64,000 nucleotides of DNA from Pseudomonas sp. G2-4. Its GTDB lineage: Bacteria; Pseudomonadota; Gammaproteobacteria; Pseudomonadales; Pseudomonadaceae. The notes beneath the pieces were generated by a model that ran no database searches, was not told where the DNA came from, and saw only the letters and a program-made list of their open reading frames with translations. Both the position numbers and the translations under genes were made by a program. Positions 47,459 to 57,144 of the stretch are shown here, piece by piece. Location: contig NZ_CP125957.1 in NCBI RefSeq assembly GCF_030064125.1, forward strand, positions 5,636,501-5,700,500, in the 5' to 3' direction. Every line of letters begins with the position of its first letter. The first letter of the stretch is position 1.

Positions 47459-48468
47459 TATTTGACGCCCCGTGCTTTGACCAGCTCTTCAGACAGTTGA
47501 TGTACGGCCATGGCGTACATCACGCTGCGGTTATAACGCGTAATCGCGTAGAAATTCTTCAGGCCCATCCAGTATTCAGGGCCCTGCTCGCCTTCCAGGC
47601 GTATCGCGGTGACCGGCATGTCGTCACGCAGCGCATCATGACTCGACCAGCCCAACGCCCGCAACTCCCCGACGGTTTTCGTCGGCTCGATCCCCTCGGT
47701 CAGCCCCTCCTCCACGCGGTCGCCACGTACGTCGGCGCGGCTGACCACTGGCTGGCCAGCCTCCCAGCCGTGACGCTTGAAATAGCTGGCAACACTGCCA
47801 ATGGCATCGGTCGGGTTGGTCCAGATATTAATGTGGCCGTCGCCGTCGAAGTCCACCGCGTAGGCGCGGAAACTGCTGGGCATGAATTGCGGCAGGCCCA
47901 TGGCTCCGGCATAGGAACCCTTGAGCGTCAGCGGATCGACCTGTTCTTCGCGGGCCAGCAGCAGGAACTCACGCAGTTCCTTGCGGAAGAACTCGGCGCG
48001 TGGCGGGAAATCGAAGCCCAGGGTCGACAGCGCGTCGATCACCCGGAAATTCCCGGTATTGCGGCCAAAAAAGGTCTCGACGCCAATGATGGACACAATG
48101 ACCTGGGCCGGCACGCCGTATTCCTGCTCGGCGCGGGCCAACACGGCCTCGTGCTGGCGCCAGAAGTCCACGCCCCGGGCAACACGGGCCTCGGTGATGA
48201 ACATCGGCCGGTACTCGCTCCACTGCTTGACGCGCTCGGCGGGCCGGGAGATCGCGTCGAGGATCGACTGCTTGCGTTCGGCCTCGCGGAACACCCCCAT
48301 CAGCTGTTCACCGGCAAAACCGTAGTCGCGGGTCATTTCACCGACGAATTCGGCCACTTGGGGCGAGCCCTCGTAGTCGCCGGCCAAGGCGTGCGGCGCA
48401 CCGCCCAGGAAGCCGACCAGGCCGATCCACGGCGCATGCCGCGTCGACCAGCCACGCATTGCTTGCAT
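47458..48468 (-). CDS. mltB: Lytic murein transglycosylase B, SltB1/MltB type
   Basis: 336 residues if started at ATG 48466-48468 with AAGGTGAAGAG upstream; a GTG at 48480 and one at 48504 (overlapping rodA) are alternatives. A hydrophobic signal segment ends near PHALA. Catalytic Glu131 in GVETFFGRN, GSYAGAMGLPQFMPSSFR, and DFDGDGHINIW calcium loop. It cuts glycan strands in the periplasm. Without an evident lipobox it is likely soluble, unlike the paralogue at 39744. Cell-wall elongation operon context (mrdA-rodA-mltB-rlpA-dacC) supports a role coupled to synthesis. Confidence 0.94.
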   Translation of the reverse strand: MQAMRGWSTRHAPWIGLVGFLGGAPHALAGDYEGSPQVAEFVGEMTRDYGFAGEQLMGVFREAERKQSILDAISRPAERVKQWSEYRPMFITEARVARGVDFWRQHEAVLARAEQEYGVPAQVIVSIIGVETFFGRNTGNFRVIDALSTLGFDFPPRAEFFRKELREFLLLAREEQVDPLTLKGSYAGAMGLPQFMPSSFRAYAVDFDGDGHINIWTNPTDAIGSVASYFKRHGWEAGQPVVSRADVRGDRVEEGLTEGIEPTKTVGELRALGWSSHDALRDDMPVTAIRLEGEQGPEYWMGLKNFYAITRYNRSVMYAMAVHQLSEELVKARGVK

Positions 48469-48485
48469 TAAACTCTTCACCTTAT

Positions 48486-49631
48486 TCAAACCTGCGCGAT
48501 CCACTTGCGATGGGTATGGATCGACATCAAAACCCCAAACGCTGACAGTAGTGTCACCAGCGAAGTTCCTCCGTAGCTAATGAATGGCAACGGCACCCCC
48601 ACAACCGGCAACAGGCCACTGACCATACCGATGTTGACGAAAACATAAACAAAAAACGTCATGGTCAAGCTGCCCGCGAGCAACTTGCCGAATAATGTCT
48701 GGGCCTGGGCGGTGATTACCAGCCCTCGGCCGATCAGCAGCAGATAGATCAACAACAGCACGCAGATGCCCACCAGGCCGAACTCCTCGCCCATCACGGC
48801 AATGATGAAGTCGGTGTGGCTTTCCGGCAGGAAGTCCAGGTGGGACTGGGTGCCCATCAGCCAACCCTTGCCGAATACCCCGCCAGAACCGATGGCTGCC
48901 TTGGACTGGATGATGTTCCAGCCGGTGCCCAGCGGATCGCTCTCCGGGTCGAGAAAGGTCAGGACCCGCTGCTTCTGGTAGTCGTGCATCACGAAATACC
49001 ACATGGCCACCGACACCGGCACCGCGGCGGCGATCACACTGAGGATCCAGCGCCAGCGCAACCCGCCCATGAACAACACGAAGGCGCCGCCGGCCAGGAT
49101 CAGCAGCGAAGTACCGAGGTCCGGCTGCCGCACGATCAGGATGAACGGGATACCGATCAGCAACAGGCTGATGCACACGTGCTTGAGTTGCGGCGGCAAG
49201 GAGCGCTTGGACAGGTACCAGGCGATGGTCGCCGGCATGATGATCTTCAGGAATTCCGAAGGCTGGAAGCGGATGACCCCGGGGATGTTGATCCAGCGCG
49301 TGGCGCCCATGGCGTTGTGGCCCATCACGTCCACCACCACCAGCAGGCTCACCCCAATGACATAGGCCAGCGGCACCCAGCGCGCCATGAAACGCGGCTC
49401 GAGCTGGGCGATAACGACCATCGACACCAGGCCGATGCCGAACGAAGTCGCTTGCTTGGCCAGCAAATCCCAGCTCTTGCCGCTGGCCGAATACAGCACG
49501 AACAGGCTGCCCGCGGCCAACGTCAGCAGCAGGATCAGCAATGGGCCGTCGATGTGCAAGCGCTGCAACAACGTGGCACGACGGCGCATCACGTCTTCGC
49601 TGGAGAGGATCCGGTCGAAATTATTCTTCAC
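48486..49631 (-). CDS. rodA: Peptidoglycan glycosyltransferase RodA
   Basis: 381 residues from GTG 49629-49631, chosen for GGAGG nine bases upstream inside mrdA; an ATG 14 codons later gives the 367-residue form. SEDS family, ten membrane helices, with the conserved GATRWINI loop, QPSEFLKI, DLGTSLLI and PLPFISYGGTSL. RodA polymerises lateral-wall glycan with PBP2, whose gene overlaps its start by 11 bases (49621-49631). Confidence 0.96.
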   Translation of the reverse strand: MKNNFDRILSSEDVMRRRATLLQRLHIDGPLLILLLTLAAGSLFVLYSASGKSWDLLAKQATSFGIGLVSMVVIAQLEPRFMARWVPLAYVIGVSLLVVVDVMGHNAMGATRWINIPGVIRFQPSEFLKIIMPATIAWYLSKRSLPPQLKHVCISLLLIGIPFILIVRQPDLGTSLLILAGGAFVLFMGGLRWRWILSVIAAAVPVSVAMWYFVMHDYQKQRVLTFLDPESDPLGTGWNIIQSKAAIGSGGVFGKGWLMGTQSHLDFLPESHTDFIIAVMGEEFGLVGICVLLLIYLLLIGRGLVITAQAQTLFGKLLAGSLTMTFFVYVFVNIGMVSGLLPVVGVPLPFISYGGTSLVTLLSAFGVLMSIHTHRKWIAQV

Positions 49632-51516
49632 GGGCCGTAGCCTCCGCAGTGGTGGGGCTTGCATATTCAGGCTTGAGCTGGCCGTGCTCATCCAGCAGCC
49701 AGGCGTCCATGATCTGGCGCACCACAGGCGCGGCGACGCCGGAGCCCGACTCACCGTTCTCGACCATCACCGACACGACGATCTTCGGGTTGTCGGCCGG
49801 CGCGAAACCGACGAACAAGGCGTGGTCGCGATGGCGTTCCTGGACCTTGGAGCGGTCGTACTTCTCGCCCTGCTTGATCGCGACGACCTGGGCCGTACCG
49901 CTCTTGCCGGCAATGCGATACTGCGCGCCGATAGCGGCCTTGCGCGCGGTCCCCCGGGCGCCGTGCATCACCTGCTGCATACCGATATTGACCTTTTGCC
50001 AGTCCGACGGATTGCGCAGGATGATGTCCGGCATCGGGTTCGGGTCCACCGGCTTCTGGCCTTCGATGGTCTTGGCCAGGTGCGGGCGATACCACTTGCC
50101 CTTGCTCGCCACCAGCGCCGTGGCCTGGGCCAGTTGCAGGGGCGTGGCCTGCATGTAGCCCTGGCCGATCCCCAGGATCAGGGTCTCGCCGGGGAACCAC
50201 GGCTGGCGGCGGGTCGCGCGCTTCCATTCCCGGGACGGCATCAGGCCGGGGGACTCTTCGAACATGTCCAGGGAGACCTTCTGACCGATGCCGAACTTGC
50301 CCATATAGGACGACAGCCGATCGATTCCCAGCTTATGGGCCAGGTCATAGAAGTAGGTGTCGTTGGACCGCATGATCGCCGTTTCCAGGTCCACATAACC
50401 GTCGCCGGTGCGGTTCCAGTTGCGGTATTTGTGATCGTAGTTCGGCAGCTGGTAATAACCGGGGTCGTAAACCCGGCTCGAGGCGCTCACCACGCCGGAG
50501 TCCAGCCCGGCAATCGCCACGGCGGGCTTGATGGTCGAGCCCGGCGGATAAAGACCCCGCAGCACGCGGTTGAACAGCGGCCGGTCGATGGAGTCGCGCA
50601 ACTCGGAATAGGCCTTGAAACTGATCCCGGTGACGAACAGGTTCGGGTCGAAACTCGGCTGGCTGACCATCGCCAGGACCTCGCCGGTGTTCGGATCCAG
50701 CGCCACCACAGCGCCACGGCGCCCGCCCAGCGCCGCTTCGGCGGCTTCCTGCAGCTTGATGTCCAGGCTCAGGACGATGTCCTTGCCGGGAATCGGATCG
50801 GTGCGCTTGAGCACCCGCAACACACGACCGCGGGCGTTGGTCTCGACCTCTTCGTAACCCACCTGGCCATGCAGCTCAGGCTCGTAGAAGCGCTCGATGC
50901 CGGTCTTGCCGATGTGGTGGGTGCCACTGTAATTGACCGGATCGAGGGTCTTGAGCTCTTTCTCGTTGATCCGCCCCATGTAGCCGACCGAGTGGGCAAA
51001 GTGCGCCCCCTGGGGATAATGCCGCACCAACTGCGCCACCACCTCGACGCCGGGCAGGCGGAACTGGTTCACGGCGATCAGGGCGATCTGCTCTTCGGTC
51101 AGTTCGAACAGGATCGGCACCGGCTCGAACGGACGCCGCCCCTGGCGCATGCGTTTCTCGAAGATCGCCCGGTCCTCGGGCGTCAGCTGCAGCACTTCGA
51201 CGATCACGTCGAGCACATGCTGCCAATCGCCGGAACGCTCGCGGGTCATGCTCAGGCTGAAGCTGGGCCGGTTATCCGCCACCACCACGCCATTGCGGTC
51301 GAAAATCAACCCGCGGGTCGGCGGAATCGGCTGCACATGCACACGGTTGTTTTCCGACAGGGTCGAGTGGTACTCGTACTGGATCACCTGGAGGAAATAC
51401 AGCCGCGCGATCAGCACGCAGATCAACGTCACGACCGTAATGGCACCGAACACGACGCGGCCCCGCACCAGGCGGGCGTCTTTTTCGTGGTCCTTGATGC
51501 GGATCGGCTGAGGCAT
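49621..51516 (-). CDS. mrdA: Penicillin-binding protein 2
   Basis: 631 residues from ATG 51514-51516 (MPQPIRIKDHEKDARL). One N-terminal membrane helix (about 20-42), PBP dimerisation/pedestal region (TRGLIFDRNGVVVADNRPSF), and a transpeptidase domain with S327-x-x-K330 (PPGSTIKP), SND (RSNDTYFYD) and KSG (IAGKSGTAQ). A class B transpeptidase for elongation; called pbpA in P. aeruginosa. No clear ribosome site; it may be coupled to rlmH, 10 bp upstream. Confidence 0.97.
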   Translation of the reverse strand: MPQPIRIKDHEKDARLVRGRVVFGAITVVTLICVLIARLYFLQVIQYEYHSTLSENNRVHVQPIPPTRGLIFDRNGVVVADNRPSFSLSMTRERSGDWQHVLDVIVEVLQLTPEDRAIFEKRMRQGRRPFEPVPILFELTEEQIALIAVNQFRLPGVEVVAQLVRHYPQGAHFAHSVGYMGRINEKELKTLDPVNYSGTHHIGKTGIERFYEPELHGQVGYEEVETNARGRVLRVLKRTDPIPGKDIVLSLDIKLQEAAEAALGGRRGAVVALDPNTGEVLAMVSQPSFDPNLFVTGISFKAYSELRDSIDRPLFNRVLRGLYPPGSTIKPAVAIAGLDSGVVSASSRVYDPGYYQLPNYDHKYRNWNRTGDGYVDLETAIMRSNDTYFYDLAHKLGIDRLSSYMGKFGIGQKVSLDMFEESPGLMPSREWKRATRRQPWFPGETLILGIGQGYMQATPLQLAQATALVASKGKWYRPHLAKTIEGQKPVDPNPMPDIILRNPSDWQKVNIGMQQVMHGARGTARKAAIGAQYRIAGKSGTAQVVAIKQGEKYDRSKVQERHRDHALFVGFAPADNPKIVVSVMVENGESGSGVAAPVVRQIMDAWLLDEHGQLKPEYASPTTAEATAREE

Positions 51517-51526
51517 GAGGGCAGGG

Positions 51527-51994
51527 TTACTTGTGGTAAGGGTGCCCGGACAGGACTGTCCAGGCACGATACAACTGTTCGCCGATCAGAATCCGCACCA
51601 GTGGATGCGGTAACGTCAACGGCGACAACGACCAACGCTGATCGGCCCGGGCACAGACTTCCGGCGCCAACCCTTCCGGGCCGCCGACCATGAAATTGAC
51701 CGTGCGCGAATCCAGCCGCCAGCGATCGAGCTCCACCGCCAGTTGCTCGGTACTCCAGGGCTTGCCGTGGACTTCGAGGGTGACGATCCGCTCGTTCGGC
51801 CCGACCTTGGCCAACATGGCTTCGCCTTCCTGACGAATAAAGCGCGCCACGTCGGCGTTCTTGCCGCGGGTATTGAGCGGAATTTCCACCAGTTCCAGGG
51901 CCAGCTCGGACGGAAGACGCTTGGCATATTCATGCCAGCCTTCTTCCACCCACTTGGGCATGCGAGAACCGACGGCGATCAGGCGCAGTCGCAC
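51527..51994 (-). CDS. rlmH: 23S rRNA (pseudouridine1915-N3)-methyltransferase RlmH
   Basis: 155 residues, start GTG 51992-51994 ([20 protein letters not shown]). SPOUT fold with the trefoil-knot SAM loop [13 protein letters not shown] and the C-terminal [20 protein letters not shown]. It methylates m3-pseudouridine 1915 of 23S rRNA in the 70S ribosome. Directly downstream of rsfS (nine bases) as in most proteobacteria. Confidence 0.97.
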   Translation of the reverse strand: MRLRLIAVGSRMPKWVEEGWHEYAKRLPSELALELVEIPLNTRGKNADVARFIRQEGEAMLAKVGPNERIVTLEVHGKPWSTEQLAVELDRWRLDSRTVNFMVGGPEGLAPEVCARADQRWSLSPLTLPHPLVRILIGEQLYRAWTVLSGHPYHK

Positions 51995-52003
51995 AGCGGT
52001 CCC

Positions 52004-52498
52004 TTATTGCTGGTCTTTGTTGAGCTTGGTGAAGTGCTCATGGCTGTTTTCCGGGCTGTGGTGCGCGGCGCTCGCCGAACGGCTCTGCTCGGCACCGGCC
52101 CACAGGCGCTCCAGGTCATAGAACTGGCGCGCCGAGGCGGTCATCATGTGCACGATGACGTCGTCCATGTCCAACAGCACCCAGTCGCTGTCGCCCTTGC
52201 CTTCTTCACCCAGCGGCTTGACGCCCTGGGCCTTGACCGCTTCGCGGACCTTGTCCAGCATCGCGCCGATCTGGCGGTTGGAGGTACCGGTGGCGATGAT
52301 CATGTAGTCCGTGATGCTCTGCTTTTCACGAACGTCGATCACCTGGATGTCCTGGGCCTTGACGTCTTCCAGGGCCGCCACGGCCACCTTGACCAGCTCT
52401 TCGCCAGCCAGAACCACGCCGGTATGCGCCTCTACGGGCAGCGGGGCGCTTTTGAACGTGCCTTTGCGCTTAACTTTGCTTACGTCTTTGTCAGTCAT
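52004..52498 (-). CDS. rsfS: Ribosomal silencing factor RsfS
   Basis: 164 residues from ATG 52496-52498. The RsfS core (VKAQDIQVIDVREKQSITDY, ATGTSNRQIGAMLDKV, DWVLLDMDDVIVHMM) binds uL14 and blocks 30S-50S joining under starvation. An additional basic N-terminus (about 30 residues) and a His/Asn-rich tail (about 140-164) extend the usual 105-residue form. It is followed by rlmH. Confidence 0.95.
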   Translation of the reverse strand: MTDKDVSKVKRKGTFKSAPLPVEAHTGVVLAGEELVKVAVAALEDVKAQDIQVIDVREKQSITDYMIIATGTSNRQIGAMLDKVREAVKAQGVKPLGEEGKGDSDWVLLDMDDVIVHMMTASARQFYDLERLWAGAEQSRSASAAHHSPENSHEHFTKLNKDQQ

Positions 52499-52569
52499 AT
52501 AAAACTCGTTTTGCTCGTATGTTCGGGCGCTTCGCTACACGCATTCACGTGCCTTGAAGCGCGCCTTTT

Positions 52570-53253
52570 TCAGTTCGACGCACGGTAAAGCCCGTGCGCA
52601 TCGATGTAGGCCAGGACCGCGTCGGGCACCAGGAAACGTACCGACTTACCGCTGGCCAGCAGTTGACGGATCTGGGTGGCGGATACCGCGAGCGGCGTCT
52701 GCCAGACGAATGCAATCTGTCCGCTCGGCCCTTTCAGGGCCAGCGGGTCGCTCACCGAGCGGGCCGCCAGCAGGTTGCGCAAGGCATCCGGCGGCTCGCT
52801 GTCGGCATCCGGGCGTTGCAGCACCAGGATGTGGCAATGCTGGAGCAACTCTTCCCAGCGATGCCAAGTGGGCAGGCCGCAAAATGCGTCCCAGCCCAGA
52901 AGCAGAAAAACCTGGGCATCAGCGGCCAGTTCGGCGCGCATCAGCTCCAGGGTATCCATGGTGTAGGACGGTTTGTCCCGCTGCAATTCGCGGGCATCCA
53001 CCACCAACGGTGCCACACCGGCCACCGCGCACTCGACCATCGCCAGACGGTCCTGCGCCGATACCTGCGGCGTATCCCGGTGCGGCGGCCTGGCGCTGGG
53101 CGTCAGGCGTAGCTCATCGAGGGCCAGGGCATCGGCGACTTCCAGCGCACCGCGCAAATGGCCGATGTGCACCGGGTCGAACGTGCCGCCCAGGATACCG
53201 ATGCGCCGGGGCGGGGCTGTCGTCACAGCGGCTGACGGGTCGAGGTCGCCCAA
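52570..53253 (-). CDS. nadD: Nicotinate-nucleotide adenylyltransferase
   Basis: 227 residues when started at TTG 53251-53253, which has AGGAG ten bases upstream; a longer frame to 53289 overlaps proA and a GTG at 53226 is also open, so the start is uncertain. The nucleotidyltransferase motif [15 protein letters not shown] and C-terminal [20 protein letters not shown] are clear. It forms deamido-NAD from NaMN and ATP. It touches proA with one base between. Confidence 0.93.
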   Translation of the reverse strand: MGDLDPSAAVTTAPPRRIGILGGTFDPVHIGHLRGALEVADALALDELRLTPSARPPHRDTPQVSAQDRLAMVECAVAGVAPLVVDARELQRDKPSYTMDTLELMRAELAADAQVFLLLGWDAFCGLPTWHRWEELLQHCHILVLQRPDADSEPPDALRNLLAARSVSDPLALKGPSGQIAFVWQTPLAVSATQIRQLLASGKSVRFLVPDAVLAYIDAHGLYRASN

Positions 53254-53254
53254 G

Positions 53255-54526
53255 TCAGACCGGCTCCTGTCCGCGTAACTGGCCGTCACCGACCACGATG
53301 TACTTCTCGCAGGTCAGGCCTTCGAGGCCAACCGGGCCGCGGGCGTGCAGCTTATCAGTAGAAATGCCGATCTCGGCACCCAATCCGTATTCGAAGCCGT
53401 CGGCGAAGCAGGTCGGGGTATTGATCATCACCGACGCCGAGTCCACTTCGGCGACGAACCGCCGGGTTTCCCCCAGGTTTTCACTGACGATGGAATCGGT
53501 GTGGTGCGAGCCGTGGCGATTGATATGGTCGATGGCCTGGTCCAGCCCGTCGATCACACGGATCGACAGGATCGGCGCCAGGTACTCGGTGTCCCAGTCT
53601 TCTTCGGTGGCCACCGTCGCCTCGATGATCGCCCGGGTGCGCTCGCAACCACGCAGCTCGACGCCTTTTTCGCGGAACTGGGCGGCCATCGACGGCAGGA
53701 AGGCCTCGGCAACGGCCTGATCCACCAGCAGGGTTTCCATCGCGCCACAGATGCCATAACGGTAGGTCTTGGCGTTGAAGGCGATGCGCTGGGCCTTTGG
53801 CAGCTCGGCGTGGGCGCTGACGTAGACGTGGCAGATGCCGTCCAAGTGTTTGATCACCGGCACGCGGGCGTCACGACTGACCCGCTCGATCAGGCCCTTG
53901 CCACCACGTGGGACGATGACGTCGACGAATTCGGGCATGGTGATCAGCGCACCCACTGCGGCGCGGTCGGTGGTTTCCACCACTTGCACCACGGCGGCCG
54001 GCAGATCGGCTTCGGCCAGGCCGCGCTGGATGCAGGCGGCAATGGCGCGGTTGGAATGGATCGCCTCGGAACCGCCGCGCAGGATGGTCGCGTTACCCGA
54101 CTTCAGGCACAGGCTCGCGGCGTCGATGGTCACGTTTGGCCGCGACTCGTAGATGATCCCGACCACGCCCAGCGGCACGCGCATCTTGCCGACCTGGATG
54201 CCCGACGGCCGATAACTCATGTCGCGGATCGCCCCGACCGGGTCCGGCAGCGCCGCGACCTGACGCAGACCGACGATCATGCCGTCGATGCGTGCCGGGG
54301 TCAGCGCCAGGCGCTCGAGCATGGCCGGTTCAAGGCCATTGGCCCGACCAGCGGCCAGGTCCAGCTCATTGGCGGCGGACAGCTCGGCGCGCGCAGCGTC
54401 CAGCGCATTGGCGGCGGCCTGCAGGGCGCGGTTTTTCTGCGCGGTGCTGGCACGGCCGATGATGCGCGACGCTTCGCGAGCGGCGCGACCCAGGCGGGTC
54501 ATGTAGTCAAGAACGGACTCAGTCAT
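53255..54526 (-). CDS. proA: Gamma-glutamyl phosphate reductase
   Basis: 423 residues from ATG 54524-54526. Aldehyde-dehydrogenase fold: [62 protein letters not shown] with the catalytic Cys, and [20 protein letters not shown]. It makes glutamate-5-semialdehyde for proline. First gene of the leftward series proA-nadD-rsfS-rlmH-mrdA-rodA, with very short gaps through much of it. Confidence 0.97.
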   Translation of the reverse strand: MTESVLDYMTRLGRAAREASRIIGRASTAQKNRALQAAANALDAARAELSAANELDLAAGRANGLEPAMLERLALTPARIDGMIVGLRQVAALPDPVGAIRDMSYRPSGIQVGKMRVPLGVVGIIYESRPNVTIDAASLCLKSGNATILRGGSEAIHSNRAIAACIQRGLAEADLPAAVVQVVETTDRAAVGALITMPEFVDVIVPRGGKGLIERVSRDARVPVIKHLDGICHVYVSAHAELPKAQRIAFNAKTYRYGICGAMETLLVDQAVAEAFLPSMAAQFREKGVELRGCERTRAIIEATVATEEDWDTEYLAPILSIRVIDGLDQAIDHINRHGSHHTDSIVSENLGETRRFVAEVDSASVMINTPTCFADGFEYGLGAEIGISTDKLHARGPVGLEGLTCEKYIVVGDGQLRGQEPV

Positions 54527-54673
54527 GGTCTGTGTGGTCTTGGCAAAGAGGAAAGCGGCAGATTATAGCTGTCGTAACCCTCGACTAACAGCGTGGACTC
54601 GCAGTGGTGACCGGCGGAAGCGCAAATCCTGCAGAAATTGTCGGTGTTCAGCGGTGATTAAGCTTTCCATTGC

Positions 54674-54679
54674 TATCAT
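54674..54679 (+). promoter_or_regulatory. Possible -10 box of the glycosylase gene
   Basis: TATCAT at 54674-54679, 34 bp before ATG 54713 in the 186-bp divergent gap with proA. No good -35 seen. Confidence 0.35.
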
Positions 54680-54712
54680 CGCGCTTCCTTTGGCCTCACT
54701 TCGTTTATCGCC

Positions 54713-55393
54713 ATGACCGATTCGCCACGTCCGCCAAACGCCCTGCCCCACGCTTTTTTTGACCGTGATGCCCAAGTGCTGGCCCAGGACTTACTGGGCA
54801 AGGTCATTCGTCACAAGGTCGGTGACCTGTGGCTCAGCGCGCGGATCATCGAGACCGAAGCCTATTACTTCGCCGAAAAAGGCAGCCACGCTTCGTTGGG
54901 CTACACGGAAAAACGTAAGGCATTGTTTCTGGATGGCGGCCACATCTATATGTACTACGCCCGGGGCGGCGATTCGCTGAACTTCAGCGCCCAGGGCCCC
55001 GGCAATGCGGTGCTGATCAAATCGGCGTACCCCTGGGTCGACGCGGTTTCCGGCCCGGCGAGCCTGGCGCAGATGCTGCTGAACAACCCCGATGCCCAGG
55101 GCCGCCCGCGCGCCTCACAAAAACTCTGTGCCGGCCAGACCTTGCTGTGCAAGGCTTTGGGGCTGAAAGTGCCGGACTGGGACGCCAAACGCTTCGACCC
55201 CGAGCGATTGCTGGTGGAAGACGTGGGCGTGCCGACGGTCAATGTGATCCAGACCACACGCCTGGGCATTCCCCTGGGCCGGGACGAACACTTGCTCTAT
55301 CGCTTCGTCGACGCGGCCTACGCACCGTGGTGCACCCGGAACCCGTTGCGTCGCGGACAGGTCGAAGGGCGCGATTATTTTTTGCTTACATGA
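54713..55393 (+). CDS. DNA-3-methyladenine glycosylase, Aag/MPG family
   Basis: 226 residues. MPG-type fold: LLGKVIRHKVGDLWLSARIIETEAY (catalytic Glu in the ETEAY loop), SHASLGYTEKRKALFLDGGH, and the base-pocket region GGDSLNFSAQGPGNAVLI. It excises alkylated bases such as 3-methyladenine and hypoxanthine. Ends DYFLLT. Stands alone, followed by a REP cluster. Confidence 0.92.
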   Translation: MTDSPRPPNALPHAFFDRDAQVLAQDLLGKVIRHKVGDLWLSARIIETEAYYFAEKGSHASLGYTEKRKALFLDGGHIYMYYARGGDSLNFSAQGPGNAVLIKSAYPWVDAVSGPASLAQMLLNNPDAQGRPRASQKLCAGQTLLCKALGLKVPDWDAKRFDPERLLVEDVGVPTVNVIQTTRLGIPLGRDEHLLYRFVDAAYAPWCTRNPLRRGQVEGRDYFLLT

Positions 55394-55401
55394 ACACACC
55401 G

Positions 55402-55589
55402 CTCCCACAGGGATCTTCAGTGGTCACAGGTTTTGTGCTCACAACAGAACCCCATGTGGGAGCGAGCTTGCTCGCGATAGCGTCGGGTCAGCAGAATGGG
55501 GGTTGACTGACACACCGTCATCGCGAGCAAGCTCGCTCCCACAGGGGGATCTCCCACAGGGATCTTCAGTGGTCACAGGTTTTGTGCTC
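55402..55589. repeat. 39-bp direct repeat flanking a family B REP pair
   Basis: A 39-bp segment (CTCCCACAGGGATCTTCAGT... to GTGCTC) occurs at 55402-55440 and identically at 55551-55589. Between them is a REP pair: TGTGGGAGCGAGCTTGCTCG at 55455 and inverted partner ending CCCACA at 55543. Confidence 0.9.
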
Positions 55590-55636
55590 CCACAGTAAAA
55601 ATTGCATGCTGCTTAATTTTCAATGGAGTTGTTTTT

Positions 55637-56953
55637 ATGGGCCCATGGCTCGATAGCATCACCGGCTGGCTGACTGCCAACCCGCAATGGCTGGCAGTGG
55701 CGGTGTTTATCGTCGCCTGTGTGGAATGCCTGGCCATCGCCGGGCTGATCGTGCCAGGCACCGTACTGTTATTTGCCATCGCGGTGCTGGCCGGCAGTGG
55801 GGCGTTGTCCCTCGGTGAAACGCTGTTGCTGGGTCTACTGGGTGGGTTGCTCGGTGACTTGGTGTCGTATTTCCTGGGCCGCCATTTTCACCAGAACATC
55901 CGCCGCCTGCCGGGGCTGCGGCATCATCCGGAATGGATGAGCGCGGCGGAAAGCTATTTCCAGCGCTACGGCATCGCCAGTCTGCTGGTGGGCCGTTTTA
56001 TCGGCCCGCTCAGGCCAATGCTGCCGATGGTAGCGGGCATGTGCGACATGCCGTTCCCGCGCTTCGCCGCTGTGAGCCTGTTGGCCGCCGCGGGCTGGAC
56101 CGTTGCCTACCTGTTGCCGGGCTGGGCCACCGGCGCGGCATTTCGCCTGCCGTTACCTGAAGGTTTCTGGCCACAAGCCGGCGTCGTCATCGGCAGTATC
56201 GCGGTGATGATCGGCCTGAGCGTCAACAGCAGCCTGCGCCGCCATCGCCACGCCTCGGCGCTGATCGCAGGCATAGGCCTGGTGATCCTGATCGGGTTGT
56301 TCATCGGCTTTCGTTACCTGACGGCGTTCGATCAGGGCCTGGTGGCCCTGGTCCAGGAACATCGCAGCGCGACAATGGACGAAATCGCCGTGACCTTCAC
56401 GCTGATGGGCGAATTCCGCTACATGCTGATCTTCAGCAGCCTGTTGACGGCCTCGCTACTGCTGGCCCGCCAATGGCGGCAGGCAATCTTTGCCGGCGGC
56501 ACGATGCTCCTCACCTCACTGGCCAATACCGGCAGCAAGCACTTCTTCGCCCGCGTGCGCCCGGAAATCCTCACCGACCCACTGACCAGCTACAGCATGC
56601 CCAGCGGCCATGCCTCCGGCGCATTCGCGCTGTTCCTGAGCCTCGCCATCCTGGCCGGTCGCGGACAACCGCCGCGCATGCGCCTGACCTGGCTGCTGCT
56701 GGCCTGCTTGCCAGCGTTGGCCATTGCCCTGTCGCGGGTGTACCTGGGGGTTCATTGGCCGAGCGACGTGATCGCCGGCGCCATGCTCGCCGCCTGCGTC
56801 TGCGCCGCCGTCCTGTGGTTGAGCCAGCGCCAGGCGCCGCTGCCGGCCATGCCAGCGAAAATCTGGTGGTTGATTTTGCCGGCGCTGGTGGCGGCGTTCA
56901 GCTTCTTTGCGTTGCGGCACCTGCCGCATGCGATGTTGCGGTATGCCTATTAG
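55637..56953 (+). CDS. DedA-PAP2 fusion membrane protein
   Basis: 438 residues. N-terminal half (about 1-195) is a DedA/SNARE-associated family domain (ECLAIAGLIVPGTVLLFAIA, then RFIGPLRPMLPMVAGMCDMP). The C-terminal half (about 205-415) is a PAP2 phosphatase with KHFFARVRP, PSGH and SRVYLGVHWPSD motifs complete. DedA proteins move polyprenyl or phospholipid carriers across the membrane and PAP2 enzymes remove phosphate, e.g. from undecaprenyl diphosphate, so carrier recycling is a reasonable inference. Ten or so membrane helices. Confidence 0.9.
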   Translation: MGPWLDSITGWLTANPQWLAVAVFIVACVECLAIAGLIVPGTVLLFAIAVLAGSGALSLGETLLLGLLGGLLGDLVSYFLGRHFHQNIRRLPGLRHHPEWMSAAESYFQRYGIASLLVGRFIGPLRPMLPMVAGMCDMPFPRFAAVSLLAAAGWTVAYLLPGWATGAAFRLPLPEGFWPQAGVVIGSIAVMIGLSVNSSLRRHRHASALIAGIGLVILIGLFIGFRYLTAFDQGLVALVQEHRSATMDEIAVTFTLMGEFRYMLIFSSLLTASLLLARQWRQAIFAGGTMLLTSLANTGSKHFFARVRPEILTDPLTSYSMPSGHASGAFALFLSLAILAGRGQPPRMRLTWLLLACLPALAIALSRVYLGVHWPSDVIAGAMLAACVCAAVLWLSQRQAPLPAMPAKIWWLILPALVAAFSFFALRHLPHAMLRYAY

Positions 56954-56956
56954 GCA

Positions 56957-57115
56957 ATCGCGAGCAAGCTTGCTCCCACAGGGGATTTATGGCGCACGCT
57001 AATCCCGCAGCCAGCCCGAAACCACTGTGGGAGCGAGCTTGCTCGCGATGACGGCTGCACAGTCAATATTGATGCAAGCTGACCCACCGCCATCGCGAGC
57101 AAGCTCGCTCCCACA
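56957..57115. repeat. Three family B REPs
   Basis: Copies at 56957-56980 (one base change, AAGCTTGCTCC), 57026-57049 and 57092-57115, in alternating orientation, between convergent genes. Confidence 0.88.
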
Positions 57116-57144
57116 GGGGGTGGTGGCGTACAGGGGATTGTGTG

